DNA of 6,923 nt from Microthrixaceae bacterium (GCA_023264915.1 JAHFUU010000132.1:1-6923), one strand, 5' to 3'; shown: positions 1 through 6,466, counted from the first letter of the stretch. Notes: generated by a model not told the origin, from the letters alone. A program made the numbers and translations.

Positions 1-954
1 CACGCCATGCGTGGCGATCTGCCTCAGGGCGCGCCGTTCGTACCCGGGCACGAAGGCGCCGGCGTGGTCATCGACATCGGCGAGGCAGTCACCCAGGTGG
101 CGGTCGGTGACCATGTGGTCGTCTGCTGGTCGCCGCCCTGCGGCAAGTGCACCCACTGCATCGACCTCAAGTCTCCGCACCTCTGCATCATGATCCAGTT
201 CGCCGTCGCGGCTGTCCCCACCTTCATGCGTGGCGACACGCAGGTGTTCGGCTTTGCGGGCACCGGTACGTGGGCCGAGCGGATGATCCTTCCCCAGGAA
301 GCCGCGATCAAAGTCGACGACGACGTGCCCTTCGAGATCGCCTCGCTCATCGGCTGCGGTGTGACCACGGGCGTGGGCGCCGCCATCAACACAGCCAAGG
401 TCGTCCCGGGCTCGACCTGCGTGGTGTTCGGGTGCGGGGGCGTAGGGATCTCGGTCATCCAGGGATGCCGCCTGGCCGGTGCCGCCACGATCGTGGCGGT
501 CGATCTCAACGACGACAAGCTCAAGACGGCTCTCACCTTCGGTGCCACGCACTCGTGCAAGCCCGACCAGCTCGCCGGTCTCAAGGCCGAGCTCACCGGT
601 GGCGCGATGGGCTTTGACTACGCGTTCGAGGCCATCGGCCTTCCCGAGACCGTCCGGGCAGCATATGACGCGGCACGTCGCGGAGGGTCAGCCATCGTCG
701 TCGGGGCCGGCAACATGACCAAGACAGTCGAGTTCAACATGTTCGAGCTCTTCTTCGACGAGAAGACGATCAAGGGCAGCTACTACGGCTCAGCTGACGT
801 CCGGTCCGACTTCAACCGCTTCCTTCGTCTGTGGAAGGCAGGCAAGCTCGACCTCGAAGGCATGATCACGAACCGGATCGGCATCGAGGACACCAACTCG
901 GCCATCGACCAGATGGTCAAGGGTGAGGCCGTCAGGACGGTGATCTCGCTCTGA
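1..954 (+). CDS. Zn-dependent alcohol dehydrogenase, medium-chain family (5' truncated by window edge)
   Basis: This is a zinc- and nicotinamide-cofactor-dependent alcohol dehydrogenase of the class III-like/NDMA-dependent group (compare mycobacterial AdhB and AdhD), oxidising a primary alcohol to the aldehyde. The reading frame is open from base 1, so the ATG at 7 is probably internal. About 45 N-terminal residues, including the first catalytic-zinc cysteine, lie outside the window. Visible are GHEGAGVV with the second zinc ligand His (codon 17), the four-cysteine structural zinc loop CGKCTHC...C, IGCGVTTG with the third catalytic-zinc Cys, and the Rossmann motif GCGGVG followed by VDLND, whose Asp favours NAD over NADP. 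The C-terminal KTIKGSYYGS and the ending VRTVISL are also typical. It is followed by an unrelated gene and not clearly in the downstream operon. A role in oxidising side-chain alcohols of sterols is only an inference from proximity. The family call is secure; the substrate is unknown. Confidence 0.93.
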   Translation, partial: HAMRGDLPQGAPFVPGHEGAGVVIDIGEAVTQVAVGDHVVVCWSPPCGKCTHCIDLKSPHLCIMIQFAVAAVPTFMRGDTQVFGFAGTGTWAERMILPQEAAIKVDDDVPFEIASLIGCGVTTGVGAAINTAKVVPGSTCVVFGCGGVGISVIQGCRLAGAATIVAVDLNDDKLKTALTFGATHSCKPDQLAGLKAELTGGAMGFDYAFEAIGLPETVRAAYDAARRGGSAIVVGAGNMTKTVEFNMFELFFDEKTIKGSYYGSADVRSDFNRFLRLWKAGKLDLEGMITNRIGIEDTNSAIDQMVKGEAVRTVISL

Positions 955-1066
955 CCGAGCCACGGCCGTCAAGCTGAGCCAACCTGTATGGAGGGTCGTG
1001 GGTGGCTCCCGAGCGGCACGGCCGCGCGTGTGGGAAGCTGGGTCAGTACCCACGAAGGGGGCCACG

Positions 1067-2230
1067 ATGGCGGACGGATCGGATCTCGCAAGGGGCTGCA
1101 CCCCAGGTCGGCGTGAGGTCGGCTCTTCGATCGAGGAGTTGGCTGCTCGCGTCGCTCAGCTCGAGCAGCGTCTGGACGAGCGTGATCGTTCGATCGAGGC
1201 GCAGGCGCGGTTGGTGACCGAGAAGGAGGCCGAGTTGGAGCGCCTTCGCAGCGAGCCAGCACCCGAAGCGGTCACTGGCAGGCGCCAGCTCTTGGTCCGT
1301 GCCGGGCTGGGGGCAGCAGGGCTCGTCGCGGGAGGCGCCGCTCTGGTTGCTGGCAGCGAGCCTGCCGCGGCCAACGACAACGACCCGTTGCTGCTCGGCG
1401 TCGCGACCAACACAGCGTCCTCGGGCACCAGCGTGGTCACCGACGTGACCCAGGGACCCGGGACCGTGGGGTTCGGCGTGATAGATCGCGCGCTCGGCGC
1501 GTTCCCGGGGTCGGCCTCGTTGGCCGGGCACAGCAACGGTCGCTTTGCAAACGGGTTGTTCGGCTACCAGCAGGGTGCGGGCAACGGCGTGTGCGGGCAA
1601 GCCGACGGCACGAACGGGGTGGGCGTGGTTGGCTTCGCCCAGAACGGCCTTGGTGGCCTGCTGGCGGGAGGTCGAGCGAACGCAGCACTGACTCCCGGAG
1701 GTCTCCCCCCGTTCCAGCGTTCTGACGCACACAACCCGGGTGAGCTGATCACAGACGCCAATGGCGATCTGTGGCTGTGCATCGAGGCAGGCTCCCCGGG
1801 CAGGTGGCGCCACGTCGCCGGGCCCACACCGCCGCAGCAGTTGATGGTGCTGCAAGCACCGGTCCGCATCTATGACAGCCGCGAGGGCTATGCCCCCCTG
1901 GGGGTCCAGAAGGGCAAGCTGGGTGCCGGGGAGGAGCGCGACATACCGGTTGTCGCCTCTGGTACCCCGGTTCCGCCCAACGGCGACGTGTTCGTCAACA
2001 TCACCGCCACCGAGACCGGTCCCGCCGGATGGTTGGCGTGCTACAGGCCGGGCCAGCCCTGGCCTGGCAACAGCACGGTGAACTGGAGCGCGCGAGGCAG
2101 CACCGTCGCCAACCTTGCCGCTGTGCCGATGCTCGGATCCCTGTTCCGGCTGAAGGCATCTGACCCCACGCACGTCGTCGCCGACCTGCTGGTGATCGTC
2201 ACGCCCCGAATCATCAATCCTGGCGAATGA
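1067..2230 (+). CDS. Probable exported protein: coiled coil, Tat-like signal, Gly-rich repeats, C-terminal beta domain
   Basis: I cannot assign a function. The chosen ATG has GAAGGGG (1054-1060) six bases upstream and gives 387 residues; an in-frame GTG at 998 would add 23 residues of poor quality. Residues about 22-62 form a charged heptad-like coiled coil. Residues 72-76 (RRQLL) followed by an Ala/Gly/Leu hydrophobic run to about 95 and Ala-Ala-Ala at 100-102 look like a twin-arginine signal, unusually preceded by about 70 cytoplasmic residues. Residues about 105-225 are Gly-rich with repeated G-V-x-G units such as GVCGQ and GVVGF, suggesting a beta-solenoid. A short stretch around GDLWLCIEAG follows. 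The last 110 residues start with VRIYDSREG and include VNITATE, NSTVNWS and a THVVADLLVIV-type end, a pattern seen in many secreted actinobacterial proteins with 'R-L-L-D-T-R' domains. It is probably anchored at or outside the membrane. No link to the sterol operon is visible. Confidence 0.82.
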   Translation: MADGSDLARGCTPGRREVGSSIEELAARVAQLEQRLDERDRSIEAQARLVTEKEAELERLRSEPAPEAVTGRRQLLVRAGLGAAGLVAGGAALVAGSEPAAANDNDPLLLGVATNTASSGTSVVTDVTQGPGTVGFGVIDRALGAFPGSASLAGHSNGRFANGLFGYQQGAGNGVCGQADGTNGVGVVGFAQNGLGGLLAGGRANAALTPGGLPPFQRSDAHNPGELITDANGDLWLCIEAGSPGRWRHVAGPTPPQQLMVLQAPVRIYDSREGYAPLGVQKGKLGAGEERDIPVVASGTPVPPNGDVFVNITATETGPAGWLACYRPGQPWPGNSTVNWSARGSTVANLAAVPMLGSLFRLKASDPTHVVADLLVIVTPRIINPGE

Positions 2231-2258
2231 GCGATCCTGGCCCGCGCCTCCCCTTGGC

Positions 2259-2286
2259 TTGTTAGAAAACTGGAATGTGTTCTAGT
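2259..2286 (+). promoter_or_regulatory. Candidate sigma-70-type promoter of the OB-fold/ltp operon
   Basis: The hexamer TTGTTA (2259-2264) stands 16 bases before TCTAGT (2281-2286); each matches four of six bases of the -35 and -10 consensus. Transcription would begin near 2293, leaving a leader of about 30 bases before the ATG at 2323. This is the most AT-rich stretch between the exported-protein gene and the operon, and it overlaps the KstR-like operator, as expected for a repressed promoter. The exact hexamers are inferred by eye. Confidence 0.45.
2271..2284. promoter_or_regulatory. KstR-like operator
   Basis: The 14 bases TGGAATGTGTTCTA match the KstR consensus TnnAACnnGTTnnA at seven of eight fixed positions; the single deviation is AAT for AAC. 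On the other strand it reads TAGAACACATTCCA, close to the classic TAGAACACGTTCTA form. KstR is the TetR-family repressor of cholesterol catabolism in mycobacteria and rhodococci, released by a steroid CoA-thioester. The site sits between the putative -35 and -10 elements of an operon whose genes look like KstR-regulon members. Position and gene content support it; binding is not shown. Confidence 0.6.
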
Positions 2287-2312
2287 CTTCCCCAACAATC
2301 GTTTGGGAGGAC

Positions 2313-2320
2313 AGGAGGGG
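2313..2320 (+). promoter_or_regulatory. Strong ribosome binding site deciding the start of the first OB-fold gene
   Basis: AGGAGGGG lies immediately before the ATG at 2323, with its AGGAG core five bases upstream. It selects this ATG over the in-frame ATG at 2275, which lies inside the promoter/operator region and would add 16 residues unlike the family. Confidence 0.8.
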
Positions 2321-2322
2321 TG

Positions 2323-2835
2323 ATGGCCGAAGAGATCCTCGAGGCGCCCAACGTCGTCGAGTACCCCTTCAGCCGTACGACTGGCCCGGTCGTCGGAGCG
2401 TTCCTCACCGCGCTGCGTGAGGGGTTCGTCGTCGGGATCAAGGCTGCGGACGGGTCAGTCATCGTGCCCCCGGTCGAGTACGACCCCTTCACCGCAGAGG
2501 CCCTGACCGAGATCGTCGAGGTGGCAGATGCCGGCGAGGTCGTGTCCTGGGCCTGGGTGGCCGAGCCCCTTGCTGACCAACCGCTGGATCGTCCTTTCGC
2601 GTGGGCCCTCATCAAGCTCGACGGCGCGGACACGCCGATGGTGCATGCGGTCGACACCGGCGGTGACCCAGCAGGGATCTCAACCGGGTCGCGCGTCGTG
2701 GCCCGCTGGCGCCCCCCCAAGCCGGCAGGATCAGATGAGCCCGGTCCCGGCCTGGCCGAGGACCCCAACCCTCCCCGCGCCTACCGCGAGGGTCACATCC
2801 TCGACATCGAGTGCTTCGTCCCGGAGGCCTCGTGA
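2323..2835 (+). CDS. DUF35-type OB-fold protein without zinc-ribbon cysteines
   Basis: This 170-residue protein is the first gene of the operon. Its second half is an OB fold of the DUF35/ChsH2 C-terminal type: residues 96-103 read LIKLDGAD, nearly identical to LIQLDGAD in the next gene, followed by MVHAVD and the RVVARWRP strand. Family members normally begin with a rubredoxin-like zinc ribbon, C-x2-C-x-x-x-x-PPR-x2-C. Here the proline pair is kept (IVPP, residues 47-50), but aligned on it the cysteines become Lys40, Asp43 and Asp54, so zinc binding is lost. DUF35 proteins act as non-catalytic partners of thiolase-fold enzymes: the DUF35 domain of ChsH2 binds and stabilises the aldolase Ltp2. 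This protein probably forms, with the next gene product, a two-domain partner for the two Ltp-like proteins. It most resembles the N-terminal half of Rv3521-like proteins (inference from memory). Confidence 0.87.
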   Translation: MAEEILEAPNVVEYPFSRTTGPVVGAFLTALREGFVVGIKAADGSVIVPPVEYDPFTAEALTEIVEVADAGEVVSWAWVAEPLADQPLDRPFAWALIKLDGADTPMVHAVDTGGDPAGISTGSRVVARWRPPKPAGSDEPGPGLAEDPNPPRAYREGHILDIECFVPEAS

Positions 2836-2931
2836 GGTCGCGCGGTCGACTCCTGTTCGCGGATGACCCGGGTGGCCCACCGCACCGCCTGGTGCCGGCG
2901 AGGAACCGGGTGGCCCTGGACGGGCAGGACC

Positions 2932-3453
2932 ATGACTGACATCTCCCTGCCCGAACGGCTGAGAGGCGCAGAGCCGGTCCGGTCGATCCGCACCTTCGCC
3001 CGACTCGAATATGCCTACACACCGGGCCGCGCCGCCTCCCGGTTCTTGAACCAGGTGACCAACAAGCGCCTGGTTGGTCAGCGGTGCCCCGTGTGCGAGA
3101 AGGTCTACGTGCCGCCCCGAGGATCCTGCCCCACCGATGGCGTGCCCACCGAGGACGAGGTCGAGCTCGGGCAGAGCGGGACGATCGTGTCGTTCTGCGT
3201 GGTGAACGTCCCCTTCATGGCGAACCTGATGGAGATCCCATATGTGGGTGCGCTCATCCAGCTGGACGGGGCTGACATCCCGATCATGCACCTCATCCAA
3301 GAGGTTCCCTACGACCAGGTGCACATGGGGATGCGCGTCGAGGCGGTGTGGCTCCCCGACGACGAGATAGGTCCGACCCTGGAGTCGATCGTGCACTTCC
3401 GCCCCAACGGCGAGCCGGACGCGCCGTATGAGTCCTACAAGGACAACGCATGA
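2932..3453 (+). CDS. DUF35 OB-fold protein with zinc ribbon
   Basis: This protein has 173 residues from the ATG at 2932; an in-frame ATG at 2863 would add 23 Arg/Trp-rich residues that look like translated spacer. The upstream GGGCAGG gives only a weak ribosome site. An N-terminal helical part (1-48) containing TPGRAASRFLN precedes a zinc ribbon: Cys52, Cys55, PPR at 61-63, Cys66. The usual fourth ligand is Asp69 (CPTDG), so the ribbon has three cysteines plus a possible Asp ligand. The OB fold follows, with LIQLDGAD at 108-115 and the RVEAVWLPD strand, ending with HFRPNGEPD. Its role is probably as acyl-CoA-binding or scaffolding partner of the Ltp-type aldolases that follow. Its stop overlaps the start of the next gene (ATGA), which implies translational coupling. 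It lies in the same frame as the preceding OB gene with no stop in the 96-base gap. Confidence 0.9.
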   Translation: MTDISLPERLRGAEPVRSIRTFARLEYAYTPGRAASRFLNQVTNKRLVGQRCPVCEKVYVPPRGSCPTDGVPTEDEVELGQSGTIVSFCVVNVPFMANLMEIPYVGALIQLDGADIPIMHLIQEVPYDQVHMGMRVEAVWLPDDEIGPTLESIVHFRPNGEPDAPYESYKDNA

Positions 3454-4511
3454 AGATGCGTGATGTCGCGATCGTGTCGTTCGCGCAGACCCACCACGAG
3501 CGCGCGACGCGGGAGCTGAACGAGGTCGAGATGCTGATGCCCATCCTGTCCGAGGCGCTGGCCGGCGCCGGGATCGGCAAGGACCGGGTCGACTTCGTGT
3601 GCTCGGGGAGCTCTGACTACCTGGCCGGGCAGCCGTTCTCGTTCGTCGTGACGCTCGACGCGTTCGGACCGTGGCCACCGATATCGGAGTCCCACGTCGA
3701 CATGGATGGGGCGTGGGCTGTGTATGAGGCATGGGTCAAGATGCAGCTGGGCAAGGTGGACGTCGCCTTGATCTACGCCTACGGCAAGTCCTCACCGGGG
3801 GACATCCGTCGCGTGCTGAGCCGCCAGCTCGATCCTTACTACCTGGGTCCCCTGTGGGTCGACTCGGTGGCCCTTGCTGCGCTCCAGGCGCGAGCGGGCC
3901 TCGATGCCGGGGCCTTCAGCGTCGAGGACATGGCGAGGGTGGCGGCAGCGAGTCGTCACAACGCCATGTCCAACCCCTACGCCCAGCTGAGCGGTGAGGT
4001 CGATGTCGCGGACCTCCTGGCAGAGGCGGACTTCGTGGCGCCGCTGCACAAGCACGACTGCGCGCCCGTGACCGACGGGGCAGCGGTGGTCGTCCTCGCG
4101 GCTGGAGGTGCGGCCCGGGAGCTGTGCGATCGTCCAGCGTGGATACGTGGAATCGACCACCGCATAGAGCCGCACGCGCTCGGCGCGCGTGACCTGACCA
4201 CTTCGGTCTCCACGAGGCTCGCCGCAGAGCACGCTGGCCTCGGGGCCAAGCCGGTGGATGTGGCCGAGCTCCATGCTCCGTTCACGCATCAAGAGCTGAT
4301 CCTTCGTCGCGCCCTGGGTCTCGACGAGGACGTGAGCGTCAACCCGTCCGGGGGCGCCCTTTGTGCCAACCCGGTCATGGCCGCCGGTCTCATCCGGATG
4401 GGCGAGGCCGCACGGCGAATATCCAGCGGCAAGGCCGACCGAGCGGTCGCGCACGCGACCTCGGGCCCATGCCTGCAACAGAACCTGCTGTGTGTCCTGG
4501 AGGGCGACTGA
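3450..4511 (+). CDS. ltp4: Thiolase-superfamily lipid-transfer-like protein, Ltp4-like (probable aldolase subunit)
   Basis: This 353-residue member of the SCP-x/thiolase superfamily starts at the ATG overlapping the preceding stop; an alternative ATG at 3456 is possible. The fold is recognisable from VAIVSFAQT at the start, CAPVTDGAAVVVL in the middle, and the C-terminal CANPVMAAG and SGPCLQQNLL motifs. The condensing residues are missing. The segment that normally holds the nucleophilic Cys reads HVDMDGAWA (Asp84 at that position by my alignment), and the GHPxGATG histidine is Asn307. His275 (ELHAPFTH) and Cys341 are kept. Thiolysis is therefore unlikely; retro-aldol cleavage of a beta-hydroxyacyl-CoA, or a structural role beside the next gene, fits better. 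Length and order (OB, this, longer Ltp) match mycobacterial Rv3522/ltp4. In Rhodococcus rhodochrous, ltp4 is needed for C24-branched sterol side chains. The family is secure; the exact orthology is inferred. Confidence 0.87.
   Translation: MKMRDVAIVSFAQTHHERATRELNEVEMLMPILSEALAGAGIGKDRVDFVCSGSSDYLAGQPFSFVVTLDAFGPWPPISESHVDMDGAWAVYEAWVKMQLGKVDVALIYAYGKSSPGDIRRVLSRQLDPYYLGPLWVDSVALAALQARAGLDAGAFSVEDMARVAAASRHNAMSNPYAQLSGEVDVADLLAEADFVAPLHKHDCAPVTDGAAVVVLAAGGAARELCDRPAWIRGIDHRIEPHALGARDLTTSVSTRLAAEHAGLGAKPVDVAELHAPFTHQELILRRALGLDEDVSVNPSGGALCANPVMAAGLIRMGEAARRISSGKADRAVAHATSGPCLQQNLLCVLEGD
4499..4504 (+). promoter_or_regulatory. Ribosome binding site inside the end of the ltp4-like gene
   Basis: GGAGGG lies eight bases before the ATG at 4513 and within the last codons of the preceding gene. 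It fixes the start of the ltp3-like gene, since no comparable site precedes earlier in-frame ATGs, and it implies coupled translation. Confidence 0.7.
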
Positions 4512-4512
4512 C

Positions 4513-5679
4513 ATGGCCAGCGAGCGTGTCGCGATCGTGGGTATAGGCCAGACCGAGCACCGGGCCACCAACGACGGTTCGATTGCAGGGGTGGTGCGCC
4601 AGGCGGCCTCGAGGGCCCTCGAGGACGCACGGATGGACTGGGCTGACATCGACGCCGTGGTCATCGGCAAGGCCCCGGACTTCTTCGAGGGCGTGATGAT
4701 GCCAGAGCTGTATCTGGCTGACGCTCTCGGCGCGGTTGGCAAGCCGATGTTCAGGGTGCACACCGCAGGTTCGGTGGGGGGCTCGACCGCACTCGTAGCG
4801 CAGGACCTGGTGGCAGCCGGCCTGCACGAGCGTGTCCTGACGGTCGCGTTCGAGAAGCAGTCAGAGAGCGAAGCGATGTGGGCCCTGTCGGTGGCGATGC
4901 CCTTCCAGCCGCCGATGCATGCCGGAGCGGGCGGGTACTTCGCACCTCACATCCGCTCCTACATCCGACGCTCGGGCGCCCCTGACCACATCGGGATCCT
5001 GGTGGCGCTGAAGGATCGCCTCAACGCGTTGAAGAACCCGTGCGCTCACCTACATGAGGCGGACATCACCTTCGACTCGGTGAGGGACTCGATCATGTTG
5101 TGGGACCCGATCCGCTTCTCTGAGACGTGCCCGTCCTCTGACGGCGCCTGCGCGATGGTTCTCACGAACGAAAGGGGCGGTGACGCTGCCGCGGCGGAGG
5201 GGCGTGCCCCGGCATGGGTCAAGGGCACGGCCTTTCGAAGCGAGCCCACCATGTTCGCGGGCCGTGACCAGGTGAACCCCCGCGGCGGCCAGGAATGTGC
5301 GGCGGACGTCTACAAGCAAGCGGGCATCGACGACCCGCGTGCCGACATCGACTGTGTCGAGATGTATGTGCCGTTCTCCTGGTTCGAGCCGATGTGGCTG
5401 GAGAACCTGCACTTCTGCCCAGAGGGTGAGGGGTGGAAGATGGTCGAGGATGGGGTGACCCAGCTGGACGGTGACCTGCCCGTGGACATGTCAGGCGGCG
5501 TGCTGTCCTCGAACCCCATCGGTGCGAGCGGGATGCTCCGCTTCGCTGAGGCGGCCATGCAGGTTCGAGGCCAGGCGGGAGACCACCAGGTTCCAGATGC
5601 CCGCACGGCGCTCGGCCACGCGTATGGCGGCGGTTCGCAGTTCTTCGCGATGTGGATCGTCGGAGCGCAGAAGCCCTGA
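4513..5679 (+). CDS. ltp3: Thiolase-superfamily lipid-transfer-like protein, Ltp3-like (probable aldolase)
   Basis: This 388-residue protein starts one base after the preceding stop. The N-terminus VAIVGIGQTEH and the segment HTAGSVGGSTAL are classic SCP-x/thiolase features, but Ser87 replaces the nucleophilic Cys. The C-terminal histidine of GHPxGATG is Asn334 (SSNPIGASG). Where most family members have a His in the 'E-x-H-D-x-F' segment, this one has Tyr285 (VEMYVPFSWFEP). In my alignment from memory this matches the active-site tyrosine in the YDHFT segment of the aldolase Ltp2; the second Ltp2 tyrosine is not conserved, being replaced by Asn334. The ending GHAYGGGSQFF carries His369 and Tyr371. 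It most likely catalyses, with the ltp4-like and OB-fold proteins, retro-aldol cleavage of a CoA-linked side chain. Length and position match mycobacterial Rv3523/ltp3, whose rhodococcal counterpart is needed for C24-branched sterols. Substrate and orthology are inferred. Confidence 0.88.
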   Translation: MASERVAIVGIGQTEHRATNDGSIAGVVRQAASRALEDARMDWADIDAVVIGKAPDFFEGVMMPELYLADALGAVGKPMFRVHTAGSVGGSTALVAQDLVAAGLHERVLTVAFEKQSESEAMWALSVAMPFQPPMHAGAGGYFAPHIRSYIRRSGAPDHIGILVALKDRLNALKNPCAHLHEADITFDSVRDSIMLWDPIRFSETCPSSDGACAMVLTNERGGDAAAAEGRAPAWVKGTAFRSEPTMFAGRDQVNPRGGQECAADVYKQAGIDDPRADIDCVEMYVPFSWFEPMWLENLHFCPEGEGWKMVEDGVTQLDGDLPVDMSGGVLSSNPIGASGMLRFAEAAMQVRGQAGDHQVPDARTALGHAYGGGSQFFAMWIVGAQKP

Positions 5680-5692
5680 GGAAGGATCGACG

Positions 5693-6466
5693 ATGAGGCT
5701 CGAAGGAAAGGTGGCGCTGATAACCGGCGCAGCGCGGGGTCAAGGAGCGCAGGAGGCAAGGTTGTTCGCGGCCGAGGGAGCCTCGGTGATGCTGACCGAC
5801 GTGCTCGCAGAAGAGGGGGCCGAGGTCGCCTCGGAGCTGGGTGAGAGGGCGGCCTTCACGTGCCACGACGTGACCGACGGGGAGGCATGGCGACAGGTCG
5901 TCGCCGCGACGATCGAGCGGTTCGGGCGGCTGGACGTCTTGGTCAACAACGCCGGGATCCTGCGCTTTGCGAGGCTGCAGGACGAGACCGCGGAGATGTT
6001 CCGCAAGGTGATCGACGTCAACCTCGTGGGCGTGTTCTTGGGGATGCACGCAGCGGCTGAAGCCATGCGTGCGAGCGGCGGGGGCTCTGTCGTCAACATC
6101 TCCTCGACCTCGGGGCTCGGGGGGACCTCTGGCACCGCTGCCTATGTGGCGTCCAAGTTCGGTGTGCGTGGTCTGACCAAGGCCGCGGCCATCGACCTCG
6201 GGCCCTGGGGGATACGGGTCAACTCGGTCCATCCTGGCAGCATCGACACGCCGATGATCCGGTCGATCGGTGGCCAGGACCTGCCGACCGAGGCATTTGA
6301 CCCCTTCGTCAGCCGGTTGCCGGTGAGCCGGCTCGGCACACCCGAAGATGTCGCCAAGCTGGTCCTGTTCCTGGCATCTGACGAGTCGTCCTACTGCACC
6401 GGCGCGGAGTTCGTGGTTGACGGTGGCCAGACTGTTGGCGACCTCAGCGTCCGAGCGCCTGACTGA
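5693..6466 (+). CDS. Short-chain dehydrogenase/reductase resembling 3-alpha(20-beta)-hydroxysteroid dehydrogenase
   Basis: This 257-residue classical SDR starts at an ATG preceded by GAGGAAGGA (5678-5686), which overlaps the preceding stop, so it is the last gene of the operon. The cofactor motif TGAARGQG (11-18) and Asp36 at the end of strand 2 favour NAD(H). NNAG is at 85-88. The catalytic tetrad is complete: Asn110, Ser138, Tyr151 and Lys155 (YVASK). VHPGSIDTPM and the C-terminal ASDESSYCTGAEFVVDGG are close to the equivalent regions of mycobacterial Rv2002/FabG3, a 3-alpha,20-beta-hydroxysteroid dehydrogenase. It probably interconverts a hydroxyl and a keto group on a steroid or a side-chain CoA intermediate. 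SDR specificity is not readable from sequence alone, so a beta-hydroxyacyl-CoA or general alcohol substrate remains possible. The fold and catalytic competence are secure. Confidence 0.93.
   Translation: MRLEGKVALITGAARGQGAQEARLFAAEGASVMLTDVLAEEGAEVASELGERAAFTCHDVTDGEAWRQVVAATIERFGRLDVLVNNAGILRFARLQDETAEMFRKVIDVNLVGVFLGMHAAAEAMRASGGGSVVNISSTSGLGGTSGTAAYVASKFGVRGLTKAAAIDLGPWGIRVNSVHPGSIDTPMIRSIGGQDLPTEAFDPFVSRLPVSRLGTPEDVAKLVLFLASDESSYCTGAEFVVDGGQTVGDLSVRAPD

Noticed and set aside
971..995. Possible second KstR site or leaderless promoter around AACCTGTATGG
   Set aside because: It fails three of eight fixed KstR positions and has no acceptable -35; not distinguishable from background.
1039..1052. 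Small hairpin TGGGT-CAGT-ACCCA just before the exported-protein ribosome site
   Set aside because: The stem is only five base pairs; too weak to call a regulator, with no matching element at other genes.
1043..2173. 376-codon open frame on the minus strand
   Set aside because: It is antisense to the exported-protein gene and its translation lacks recognisable domains; long antisense frames are expected at this GC content.
3792..4763. 323-codon open frame on the minus strand
   Set aside because: It is antisense across the junction of the two Ltp-like genes, with low-complexity composition and no ribosome site or domain seen.
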